Shown here in pieces: positions 1 through 6,770 of a stretch of DNA of 8,920 nt. Within the stretch, counting starts at the first letter, position 1. Each line of letters begins with the position of its first letter. Below the pieces are notes generated by a model. That model did not search any database, was not told the DNA's origin, and worked only from the letters and a program-made list of their open reading frames with translations. Made by a program: the position numbers and the translations under genes. Source of the stretch: Caryophanales bacterium UBA5455 (GTDB taxonomy: Bacteria; Bacillota_I; Bacilli_A; RFN20; CAG-826). Where the stretch lies: NCBI GenBank assembly GCA_002427365.1, contig DIQT01000017.1, forward strand, positions 1 through 8,920, in the 5' to 3' direction.

Positions 1-131
1 TAACGCTAACTATGTCATTTAACCGTTTTTTAAATATTTAATGAAAAATTTTCAATAAATAGAAAGAAATTTGTTTAAAATGGAGCGAATTACTCTTCAT
101 TTAACCGGCAAATCATTTGAAAATATATTTC

Positions 132-160
132 TTGCATACTTAAAATAAATATGCTATTAT
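132..160 (+). promoter_or_regulatory. Candidate sigma-A promoter of the surface nuclease gene
   Basis: A TTGCAT box at 132-137 is followed by a 17-nt spacer and TATTAT at 155-160. The -10 is preceded by TGC, which makes it an extended -10 (TGN) element. The -35 matches the consensus in only its first three positions, so the extended -10 probably carries most of the activity. The predicted start near 167 would give a leader of about 53 nt. A second AT-rich -10-like string (TACAAT, 166-171) lies just downstream but has no matching -35. Confidence 0.55.
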
Positions 161-207
161 ATTTATACAATTTTTAAGATTAATAATTCTCATTTATATA
201 AAAAAGT

Positions 208-214
208 AAAGGAT
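208..214 (+). promoter_or_regulatory. Ribosome binding site of the surface nuclease
   Basis: AAAGGAT ends 5 nt before the ATG at 220. The spacing and the lysine-rich start of a signal peptide right after it support 220 as the start codon. Confidence 0.7.
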
Positions 215-219
215 ATACC

Positions 220-3108
220 ATGAAAAAAAATAAACTATCAGCCTTATTAATAAAACTAAGTTTACTTACTTTAACGTTTACCTCCGTAGGTGGCGTTGCT
301 TTAATTACGCATCATAACGAACCCATTGTGGAAGTAGAGGCGTGGTCAGGCACACAAACACCGAATATCGGAACATATTATGCTTCGATTACCGCTGATA
401 TGAGTGGCAACGAACTTAAAAGCAAACTTAAAACAATTATTAGCAGTCCTTTTAACGCAAGTTATAATTGGAGTCGTTATGAAGCACTTGATGAAACCGA
501 AGGTGATTCAAGTAAAGTATTATTAATTTATAGTCGGATTAATGACCTTAAGTCAAATCACGTAAGTGGAACGACAGGTTGGAACCGCGAACATACATTC
601 CCTCAATCAAAAATGAGTTCTCCGGCGACAGAAGACAACCACATTATTTTTGCTGATGACAATAAGACAAATAGTACTCGCGGCAACAAAGAATTTGCTG
701 ATTTAAAAAAGGCGGGCACGCGTGTTAAGGATGGTTATGGCAATCTTACCGATAACTACACTAACAACACTTATTTTGAACCTAATGACGAAGCAAAACC
801 TGAAGTTGCGTGGGCAACCTTATATGCGAATGTGAAATATGATTATTCAATTACGAATAATTTCGATAAAGTAGAAACAGCGCTAGAATGGGCGATAAAA
901 TTTCCTGTTACTAATCGACATATTTTCCGTAATAATAAAGCGCAACAACTGCAAGGTAATCGTAATCCTTTTGTTGATGATCCTTCGTATGCTTGTCGAA
1001 TTTGGGGCGATACAAACTCCGCGACAAAAAATCTATGTTCGCAATACTCAACTCCTCCAACAAGTATTACATTATCCGAAACTTCTTTAACACTTAATGT
1101 TGGTGATAGCGCAACACTTAGCGCAACATTATCACCCACAAACGCTTCACAAAGTGTTACGTGGACTAGTAGTAACCAAAGCGTTGTTAAAGTTAATAAC
1201 GGTGTTTTAACACCTGTTGCGGTAGGAACTGCGATAGTGACCGCTAGTTCAACTATTGATAGTAGCATTTCTGCTTCAGCAACAATTACAGTTACTAATA
1301 TTCCAGTAGCGGTAACTGGCCTTAATGTTAATGAATCTTCAATCGATGTTTCTATTGGTGGAAAAAAACAAATTACCGCAAGTGTTACACCAAGTTCTGC
1401 AACAAATAAAAATTTATCATATTTAAGTAATAACACTAGTATTGCTGTCGTTTCGGAAAGCGGACTGGTAACTGGTGTTAGTATTGGTTCGACTTCGATT
1501 ACTATAACAACTCTTGATGGTGGCTTTAGTAAAAATGTTAATGTTAGCGTAACTGAAGCAACTGGCCCTGAAGATGAAACGCCGGGAACGGACTGGAAAC
1601 GCGTTACTTCTCTTTCGGGTCTTACTAGTGGTGGCTACTACGTATTTATGGGTGGTAGCACTTCTAAATTCGTTATGAGTTCTAGTAATGCGGGAAAATT
1701 CCAAAACAAAGTAGATTTAGCTTATGCCACTAACGCGACTGATTTAGGGGATAATGAAATCAATGGACAAGAAATCGTTTGGGTTTTAACAGGTTCTGGT
1801 AGTACTTTTACCATTAATTCGCTTAAACATGGTTCAAGTGGCTATTTATATTATACAGGTTCATCAAACCATCTTAATTATGGAACAACATCACAAATTT
1901 GGACTTTTTCATATGATGAAACTTTATTTGAGGTTAAAAATCCGAGCAATAGAATTTTACAATATAATGTAAAAGATCCACGCTTTTCAACGTATACTTC
2001 TAGTCAAACAAAATTATCAATTTATAAATATGAACCAACGGTTAGCAAGGTTTTAACCGAGATTAGCGTTACTTCTTCACCAAACAAAACTGTTTATGAA
2101 GAAGGCGAAACATTCAGTCCAGTAGGATTAATGGTAACCGCATCATATAGCGATGGTACAACAAAGATTGTAACCCCATCCTATTCAACCGCTCCATTAA
2201 CCGCAGGTACAACATCAATTACTTTAACTTATAAGGAAAATGGTGTAAGCCAAACAACAAACATTCCAATTACCGTAAATGCAAAAGTTGTTGAAGTCGC
2301 GGAAGGGCTTTATACCATTTCAACATCAACTATTAACTATATTTCTCCGCTTAACCCAACATATTTAACAATTGGTAAGGGTAATTCAAAATTAGGCGAT
2401 TTAACTTTTACTGATATTGATAACACACGTTTAAATAGTTCGCCTAATTCTAATAAAACAATTGTCATCGGTGGAAATGATACTACAGGTGGTAAGATTA
2501 CAATTACTTTACCCGATGGTTTAATTGCCACTTCTATTTCATTTAATGGTTTACTTGTTGATAGTGGTAACACACCAACCTTAACAATTAATGATGGTAA
2601 CAGCTTCACCTATAGTGGTAAAGATAATGAAACACTATATCCCTACGCAAACAGTTTAAAATTATCAACAATTGGAACATCGAGAATTTGGATGTCTTCA
2701 ATTATGATTAGCGCTAAAACGACCGCTAATGCCGCACTTGAATATGGAACGCGCTTCCTAAATGCAACCGGAAATGAATGCGCTAATTCAAATGTTACAA
2801 CTTCGACTTGGGCGAGTTTAACTTCTTTATATAATAACGCTGATCAAAGTGTTAAAGATGTAATTAAAGCTAGTTCGGCTGACGCTAATGGTAATGACTT
2901 AGAAAATGCGATTGCCCGCTATAACATTATTGTTTCAAAATATAACTATCAAGATTTTATTGGAACAGGAGTTAATAATTCAATCGCTAATCATCGTCAT
3001 AACAATGAACAAAAATCATTAGCCGTCCTTGGCATTACCGCTCTTACTTTAAGTGCGATTGGCTTTTACTTGTTTAAAAATAAAAAGAAAAAAGACGATA
3101 TTAATTAA
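220..3108 (+). CDS. Surface-anchored endonuclease I (EndA/NucM family) with bacterial Ig-like domains
   Basis: A 962-residue secreted DNA/RNA nuclease. Residues 1-41 form a signal peptide (KK-rich start, hydrophobic core, possible cleavage after V-E-A at 39-41). Residues about 48-267 are the endonuclease I domain, with WNREHTFPQS at 121-130 (H125 the expected catalytic base), NKTNSTRGN at 148-156 for metal and phosphate contacts, and QGNRNPF at 245-251. Two Cys just after the core (YACRIW, NLCSQ) could form a disulfide. Then come two BIG2-type Ig-like domains (about 281-361 and 363-447), a beta-rich module starting at W459 (459-606), a group 3-like Ig domain (about 613-688), a jelly-roll-like beta module (about 695-834) and a helical segment (about 838-915). 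The protein ends in one membrane helix (934-952) and a Lys-rich tail. There is no LPXTG, so anchoring is by the helix and not by sortase. Its likely role is degrading extracellular nucleic acid for nutrients; that is inference. It is transcribed alone between its own promoter and terminator. Confidence 0.93.
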   Translation: MKKNKLSALLIKLSLLTLTFTSVGGVALITHHNEPIVEVEAWSGTQTPNIGTYYASITADMSGNELKSKLKTIISSPFNASYNWSRYEALDETEGDSSKVLLIYSRINDLKSNHVSGTTGWNREHTFPQSKMSSPATEDNHIIFADDNKTNSTRGNKEFADLKKAGTRVKDGYGNLTDNYTNNTYFEPNDEAKPEVAWATLYANVKYDYSITNNFDKVETALEWAIKFPVTNRHIFRNNKAQQLQGNRNPFVDDPSYACRIWGDTNSATKNLCSQYSTPPTSITLSETSLTLNVGDSATLSATLSPTNASQSVTWTSSNQSVVKVNNGVLTPVAVGTAIVTASSTIDSSISASATITVTNIPVAVTGLNVNESSIDVSIGGKKQITASVTPSSATNKNLSYLSNNTSIAVVSESGLVTGVSIGSTSITITTLDGGFSKNVNVSVTEATGPEDETPGTDWKRVTSLSGLTSGGYYVFMGGSTSKFVMSSSNAGKFQNKVDLAYATNATDLGDNEINGQEIVWVLTGSGSTFTINSLKHGSSGYLYYTGSSNHLNYGTTSQIWTFSYDETLFEVKNPSNRILQYNVKDPRFSTYTSSQTKLSIYKYEPTVSKVLTEISVTSSPNKTVYEEGETFSPVGLMVTASYSDGTTKIVTPSYSTAPLTAGTTSITLTYKENGVSQTTNIPITVNAKVVEVAEGLYTISTSTINYISPLNPTYLTIGKGNSKLGDLTFTDIDNTRLNSSPNSNKTIVIGGNDTTGGKITITLPDGLIATSISFNGLLVDSGNTPTLTINDGNSFTYSGKDNETLYPYANSLKLSTIGTSRIWMSSIMISAKTTANAALEYGTRFLNATGNECANSNVTTSTWASLTSLYNNADQSVKDVIKASSADANGNDLENAIARYNIIVSKYNYQDFIGTGVNNSIANHRHNNEQKSLAVLGITALTLSAIGFYLFKNKKKKDDIN

Positions 3109-3128
3109 TATCGATGAACATTTAAAAT

Positions 3129-3156
3129 AAAAGCCCTAGCAAAACTAGGGCTTTTT
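3129..3156. terminator. Bidirectional rho-independent terminator between the nuclease and the CotH-like gene
   Basis: An 11-bp perfect stem (AAAAGCCCTAG at 3129-3139 with CTAGGGCTTTT at 3145-3155) encloses a 5-nt loop and is followed by a T run to 3156. The A-rich left flank gives a T run on the minus strand, so the hairpin can end both convergent genes, which stop at 3108 and 3176. Confidence 0.9.
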
Positions 3157-3175
3157 AATTCATTGAACCGCTTAA

Positions 3176-4894
3176 CTATTTGGTTGGTTTATTGTTTTTA
3201 ACACTCGTTACGATTCGCTTATAATATTCATCAAAGATGCTTGTGCTTTCAAAGCCATTAGATATTTCATTATTATTTTTTTTAAGAGCGTTTGTTTCAT
3301 TTTTATAATTAGCCCGATACCGATTGTATAAGTCGATAAATGTTGCTTTACTATAATAACCATCGTTAATTATTGAAACGATTTTATTGTAATAGATATT
3401 TTGCCATTCTGTGTTTGTTTGAATTTTATACATTCCATCTTGGTTATTAATAATTGTATACATCCATAACCGGTTATCTTGTATGTTATTACCATTACCG
3501 CGGAGTTCAGCATAGAATGGTGAAAGGTCCGCCATGGCAAGGCCACCATTACCGTCCCATCCTAAGCCTAACGCCCAGTCATAGTCATACGGAATAAAGT
3601 AGGCTTTATTGTTTTCACTTGGATTAAAGTAAATATAATAGTTATTTCCATTATTACGCATATCATCTTCATTACCCGTTAAATAACTAACAGCGGCATA
3701 CATTAAGAAGCTATCGATATCCACCACATTTTGAAGCGCCGAAATATATTGGGCCGGTGATTTGTTTTCATTATCTTTTAATACTTGCATTAAGTTAATA
3801 AGATTTTTATGGGTGCCATCACTTTCTTTAGCGTCATATCGTGGTTGATAATAATTTGATTTATCTTCAACACCAATCATTGTCTTATTATCATTATATT
3901 CTTCAATCCGGAGGTTACCTTTATTTCCTTGGCCCCAACCAACTTTATATAAATCACCCTTTGATGCTTTTTTATCAAAGTACCGCCGTAATAAATGTTT
4001 ATTAATTGGTTCATTAATAGTTAATACACCCATATTTGAATGATTACTACCGCTATAAACATCAACTGATGCAAGCGTAGAGTTACCAGTAATTACACCC
4101 ATTTTTTGAAAGGTACTAAAGATGAATGGTTGATTAACCATCGAACGGTCACCGGTTTTATACATCTTAAAGTCAAGTGTTTTCATGCCATCACCATCTT
4201 CATTTGGTAGAAATTGCCGTTCATCACGAATTACATATGCGGGGTCATCTTTGGTCCAAGATTTATAAACACTTGGCGCGATTGTTTTATATTCTTCATT
4301 TGTAAACACTTCTTTAAATGATAATTTAAAACTGATCGCGTCACTTACGCGATTTCCATCCATAAAACTATAACCACGTGATGTATTGCCTTTCCGGCGC
4401 ATGCCGACTTCATCAAATTCATGAACTTTACCATTAACCGTAATTTTTACATTAACCGGCCAATATAAGTCATGGGTTTTAACAGAATCACCATGCCCAT
4501 ATTGATCCATCCATTGCCAAATTTGGGCATCAGCTTTAATTTCAAAATTTATTTTTGTATCCGGATTCCAAAATTCATAATATGCTTCGTCCACTTGATA
4601 ACGGGCATTACTTGGATAGACAAATCCATTATCGTTCTTACTATATTTACTTGATGGAAGTTCTTCTTCACTACTTGATGAAGCGCTTGGTAATTCACTT
4701 GAATCACTTGGCTTTTCACTTGCTTCTTCTTTTTCACTTGAATCATTTCCGGAACTTTCATTCGAAGAAATTTCCCCACTAGGCAAATTACTCATTGATT
4801 CATCTTCACTTGATGGAGAAATAAACGGTATATCGCACCCTGTTAATAATAAGGTGAATGTTGTTAATAATATTAAACGTTTTTTCATAATCAT
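3176..4894 (-). CDS. CotH-family lipoprotein (putative secreted protein kinase fold)
   Basis: A 572-residue predicted lipoprotein. The signal peptide ends in the lipobox LTGC with Cys20 as the lipidated residue. Residues about 28-86 are a Ser/Glu/Pro-rich linker that would hold the domain off the membrane. The CotH domain fills the rest: GMRRKGNTSRG (164-174), the MVNQPFIFSTFQKMGV stretch (252-267), GDLYKVGWG (313-321), DIDSFLMYAAVSYLTGNEDD (392-411), NNYYIYFNP (417-425) and FIPYDYDWALG (433-443). The YDYDW Asp residues sit where CotH proteins place their metal-binding acid. Bacillus CotH phosphorylates Ser-rich spore coat proteins. No sporulation gene is seen here, and many CotH-like proteins of non-sporulating Bacilli are of unknown function, so kinase activity is inferred from the family only. 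Two ATGs (4894 and 4888, residues 1 and 3) compete: GAGG at 4899-4902 lies 4 nt from the first and 10 nt from the second, so the protein may be 570 residues. Confidence 0.9.
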   Translation of the reverse strand: MIMKKRLILLTTFTLLLTGCDIPFISPSSEDESMSNLPSGEISSNESSGNDSSEKEEASEKPSDSSELPSASSSSEEELPSSKYSKNDNGFVYPSNARYQVDEAYYEFWNPDTKINFEIKADAQIWQWMDQYGHGDSVKTHDLYWPVNVKITVNGKVHEFDEVGMRRKGNTSRGYSFMDGNRVSDAISFKLSFKEVFTNEEYKTIAPSVYKSWTKDDPAYVIRDERQFLPNEDGDGMKTLDFKMYKTGDRSMVNQPFIFSTFQKMGVITGNSTLASVDVYSGSNHSNMGVLTINEPINKHLLRRYFDKKASKGDLYKVGWGQGNKGNLRIEEYNDNKTMIGVEDKSNYYQPRYDAKESDGTHKNLINLMQVLKDNENKSPAQYISALQNVVDIDSFLMYAAVSYLTGNEDDMRNNGNNYYIYFNPSENNKAYFIPYDYDWALGLGWDGNGGLAMADLSPFYAELRGNGNNIQDNRLWMYTIINNQDGMYKIQTNTEWQNIYYNKIVSIINDGYYSKATFIDLYNRYRANYKNETNALKKNNNEISNGFESTSIFDEYYKRIVTSVKNNKPTK

Positions 4895-4898
4895 TTTA

Positions 4899-4902
4899 CC
4901 TC
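4899..4902 (-). promoter_or_regulatory. Ribosome binding site of the CotH-like gene
   Basis: On the minus strand GAGG is followed by TAAA and ATG, then ATT and a second ATG. The 4-nt spacing to the first ATG is short and the 10-nt spacing to the second is long, so this site does not settle the start. The second start (MKKR...) looks more like a normal lipoprotein start. Confidence 0.6.
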
Positions 4903-4908
4903 GGCGTT

Positions 4909-4917
4909 ATTGTACCA
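4909..4917 (-). promoter_or_regulatory. Extended -10 promoter of the CotH-like gene
   Basis: On the minus strand TGGTACAAT gives an extended -10 (TGN plus TACAAT, five of six matches to TATAAT). No good -35 is found 16-18 nt upstream. The predicted transcription start falls around 4902, at or inside the ribosome binding site, so the leader would be only about 8-10 nt. Confidence 0.5.
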
Positions 4918-4958
4918 TATTTATGAGAATTTACTTATCTTATACTTAACTTCAACTT

Positions 4959-4997
4959 AAAAAAAGACCGCTATTAACTTATCTTTTAGCGGTCTTT
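4959..4997 (-). terminator. Rho-independent terminator of the flavin reductase gene
   Basis: An 11-bp perfect stem pairs 4963-4973 with 4987-4997 (core GACCGCTA / TAGCGGTC) around a 13-nt loop. On the minus strand it is followed by seven T (plus-strand A at 4959-4965), the polarity expected after the gene that stops at 5018. It separates that gene from the CotH-like gene downstream on the same strand. Confidence 0.88.
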
Positions 4998-5017
4998 AAT
5001 TTCTATTTTGTTCTTGT

Positions 5018-5572
5018 TTAGACGAGTTTTGGTGCGACTTCAACATATTTGATGAATGTATTAACCGCTCCTTGGAGGAATTTGATTGTCCCTTCGTTAT
5101 TGAGGTTTCCATCTTCATCAAGAAGTTTAGCGGAGTTACTTAAATAAACTTCTGGTTGCGCGACCGTCAACATATTAAACATAACTAACACTTGCCGTAA
5201 GTGATGATTCGCCCCAAAGCCACCAAATTGACCAGGCGATTGGGAAACGATTAACGCCGCTTTTCCACTCCAAACATTTTGTCCATAAGGGCGTGAGCCA
5301 ACATCTAGGGCGTTTTTTAACGCTGCGGTAAATGAGCGATTATATTCTGGTGTTACAAAGATTACCCCATCTAAGCCTTTTACTTCATTACGAAAGCGGG
5401 TATACGCTAAAGGGGTGGCTGCTTCTAAGTCTTCGTTATATAAAGGTAAATCACCAATTTCAATAAACACTGGTTCATAGCCTTCCGGTAATAATTTTGC
5501 TAAGTTATGCGCAATTTTTGTACTAATTGAATCCTTTCGTAAGGAGCCACTAATAAAGCCAATTTTTTTCAT
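5018..5572 (-). CDS. NADPH-dependent FMN reductase family flavoprotein
   Basis: A 184-residue, full-length, cytoplasmic flavodoxin-like protein of the NADPH-dependent FMN reductase family (the family of chromate, quinone and azo reductases). It starts with a beta strand and the FMN phosphate loop GSLRKDS (9-15). DLPLYNED (41-48), VTPEYNRSF (73-81), KNALDVGSRP (86-95) and SPGQFGGFG (112-120) then follow the family order and contact the flavin ring and partner subunit. These enzymes are usually dimers or tetramers that reduce flavins, quinones or other electrophiles with NAD(P)H; the exact substrate cannot be read from sequence. The ATG at 5570-5572 is preceded on the minus strand by AAAGGAAG (5581-5588) with 8-nt spacing, which supports this start. 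It has its own terminator (4959-4997) and diverges from the lipoprotein gene at 5725, so it is probably a single-gene unit. Confidence 0.93.
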   Translation of the reverse strand: MKKIGFISGSLRKDSISTKIAHNLAKLLPEGYEPVFIEIGDLPLYNEDLEAATPLAYTRFRNEVKGLDGVIFVTPEYNRSFTAALKNALDVGSRPYGQNVWSGKAALIVSQSPGQFGGFGANHHLRQVLVMFNMLTVAQPEVYLSNSAKLLDEDGNLNNEGTIKFLQGAVNTFIKYVEVAPKLV

Positions 5573-5674
5573 ATAATATTCTTCCTTTCATACGTAAAAA
5601 CTAATTATTTTACTTCTATTATCTAAACACAACTAACTTTGTTTTACTATTTATATGCTTATGTAAAATTTATA

Positions 5675-5703
5675 TTTAAACTTTCCGGCAATTGATATAC
5701 AAT
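5675..5703 (+). promoter_or_regulatory. Candidate promoter of the orphan lipoprotein gene
   Basis: TTTAAA (5675-5680, four of six matches to TTGACA) is separated by 17 nt from TACAAT (5698-5703, five of six matches to TATAAT). An overlapping reading, TGA plus TATACA at 5693-5701, is an extended -10. The start would fall near 5710, leaving a leader of about 15 nt that is nearly all ribosome binding site. Confidence 0.5.
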
Positions 5704-5710
5704 ATCAAAA

Positions 5711-5716
5711 GCGAGG
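5711..5716 (+). promoter_or_regulatory. Ribosome binding site deciding the start of the orphan lipoprotein
   Basis: GCGAGG sits 8 nt before the ATG at 5725. It favours that ATG over the in-frame TTG at 5692, which overlaps the promoter and has no ribosome binding site. Confidence 0.75.
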
Positions 5717-5724
5717 TTAGCAAA

Positions 5725-6717
5725 ATGAAAAAGAAACTAACATTTATTATTATTTTAGGGACATTAATTTTATCTTCCTGTGGTGAAAATCCTTTACCAA
5801 GTTTAAGTGAAGATTCTTCAACAAGCGAAAGTTCTTCTTCCGCTACAGATGTATCTTCAAGCGAATTTAATTCTTCTAGTGAAGAAATACCCCCGCTTGT
5901 TGATCCAGATATACCTAATTTAACGCGAAGTAAAGTGTGGCCAAGTGAAGCGATTAATGAATATTTAACCTTTGCGAAAAATATCAAAATGCCGGTCTTT
6001 AATAACATTGCCGACTTCCATCATGGGATTTACTATAATGAATACGAATTAGATTTTTACCGGGTTTATACAAGGCTTTCTTCTAAAGCTGAATTCGAAG
6101 CATATTTAACAATCCTACAAGATGAATATTTCTTTACTGTTACCCTTGAAGAAGGTTTATATTACGCGGAAAGTGAATATGATGATGTTCGGATTTATCT
6201 AGAATACACAAAATTAAAAGATGGCCACGCTGTTTCATTTGATTTCTTTAATGGTAGTGGTGATAACTATAAAGGACTTGTCGCCGTTGATGGCGTCGCG
6301 AAATTTAATTTACGGACAAAAGAAGCCTTAACTTCAATCAGCGCTTCAAAAGGAAAATGGGAAGTGCGTCCCGCGAAGTTTACGGTTTATAAACGTAATG
6401 CACCATTTGCGGTTGGTAATATAAATAATGAACACATTGTCGATCCCTTACGAATCTATGCTGGTCAAGAAGCTTATTTCACGGTGCAAGAACAATATTA
6501 CATTGAAAAGATTGTCATTATTGTTTCTCCGAGTTATGCCGATGAAACATTAGTGCCAAATGCCGAGTGGACAAATGGAACCGCAAGCGCAGATGGCGAT
6601 TATGTAACGGTTATGCCGACAAAAACAACAAGCCAAATTGAATTTTTTATTCCTCAACTTATGGATCATTCGCAAGTTCGGTGGTTAGGAATTAACATTC
6701 ATTTTGCAAGACGGTAA
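5725..6717 (+). CDS. Lipoprotein of unknown function with Ser-rich linker and C-terminal beta domain
   Basis: From the ATG at 5725 the protein has 330 residues. The open frame runs 11 codons further up to a TTG at 5692, but the ribosome binding site at 5711-5716 and the MKKK signal start support 5725. The signal peptide has a hydrophobic stretch (5-16) and the lipobox LSSC, with Cys19 lipidated. Residues 26-54 are a Ser/Glu/Asp/Thr-rich linker. Then comes a compact alpha/beta region (about 68-178), opening with VWPSEAINEYL (71-81). The C-terminal part (about 214-328) is beta-rich, with a YIEKIVIIV strand (259-267) and a closing VRWLGINIHF strand (318-327). That pattern is like the jelly-roll module late in the nuclease at 220. 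I do not recognise a named family and no catalytic motif is seen. Expected location is the outer face of the membrane. It diverges from the reductase gene and ends at its own terminator. Confidence 0.85.
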   Translation: MKKKLTFIIILGTLILSSCGENPLPSLSEDSSTSESSSSATDVSSSEFNSSSEEIPPLVDPDIPNLTRSKVWPSEAINEYLTFAKNIKMPVFNNIADFHHGIYYNEYELDFYRVYTRLSSKAEFEAYLTILQDEYFFTVTLEEGLYYAESEYDDVRIYLEYTKLKDGHAVSFDFFNGSGDNYKGLVAVDGVAKFNLRTKEALTSISASKGKWEVRPAKFTVYKRNAPFAVGNINNEHIVDPLRIYAGQEAYFTVQEQYYIEKIVIIVSPSYADETLVPNAEWTNGTASADGDYVTVMPTKTTSQIEFFIPQLMDHSQVRWLGINIHFARR

Positions 6718-6739
6718 GTAAATTTAGTAAATGTATTTT

Positions 6740-6768
6740 AAAAGCGAGGATTATTTCCTCGCTTTTTT
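6740..6768. terminator. Bidirectional rho-independent terminator after the orphan lipoprotein
   Basis: An 11-bp perfect stem (6740-6750 with 6756-6766, core GCGAGGA / TCCTCGC) encloses the 5-nt loop TTATT and ends in a six-T run (6763-6768). It lies between converging genes that stop at 6717 and 6771. The four A at 6740-6743 give a short T run on the minus strand, so it can also end the small membrane protein gene. The left arm repeats the ribosome binding region of the lipoprotein (see findings). Confidence 0.88.
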
Positions 6769-6770
6769 AT

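Larger units (their letters stand above)
1..219. other. Non-coding leader region upstream of the nuclease
   Basis: No credible gene is seen here on either strand. Beyond the promoter and ribosome binding site it holds an exact 11-nt direct repeat (TCATTTAACCG at 15-25 and 97-107, 82 nt apart). It also has an imperfect inverted repeat around 78-103 (AAATGGAG against CTCTTCATTT). No terminator for a gene further left is obvious. Confidence 0.5.
5573..5724. other. Divergent intergenic region with promoters for the reductase and the lipoprotein
   Basis: An AT-rich spacer of 152 nt between divergent genes. On the minus side it has the reductase ribosome binding site (5581-5588) and a weak -10 candidate (GATAAT on the minus strand, near 5619-5624) with no clear -35. 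The plus side has the better promoter, listed separately. There is no obvious long inverted repeat or operator. Confidence 0.5.

Noticed and set aside
843..1704. Two minus-strand open frames (843-1436 and 1423-1704) inside the nuclease gene
   Set aside because: They are antisense to the well-supported nuclease and Ig-like domains, have no ribosome binding site or recognisable motif, and follow from the codon bias of the real gene.
2337..2609. Minus-strand open frame of 90 codons inside the nuclease gene
   Set aside because: Antisense shadow of the beta-module region, with no start signal or family features.
2989..3108. Sortase (LPXTG) anchoring signal at the nuclease C-terminus
   Set aside because: There is a membrane helix and a Lys-rich tail but no LPXTG-like motif before it.
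4472..4782. Three short open frames over the N-terminal part of the CotH-like gene
   Set aside because: They overlap the Ser-rich linker coding sequence, whose low-complexity codons open other frames; none has a start signal or a plausible protein.
3176..4894. CotH-like gene as evidence of a sporulating organism
   Set aside because: CotH-like proteins are widespread in non-sporulating bacteria, this one is a lipoprotein and not a coat protein, and no spore gene is present.
5692..5724. TTG start giving a 341-residue lipoprotein
   Set aside because: It overlaps the likely promoter, lacks a ribosome binding site and would put 11 residues before the signal peptide; the ATG at 5725 fits better.
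5676..6008. Minus-strand open frame of 110 codons over the orphan lipoprotein
   Set aside because: Antisense to the signal peptide and Ser-rich linker of a better supported gene.
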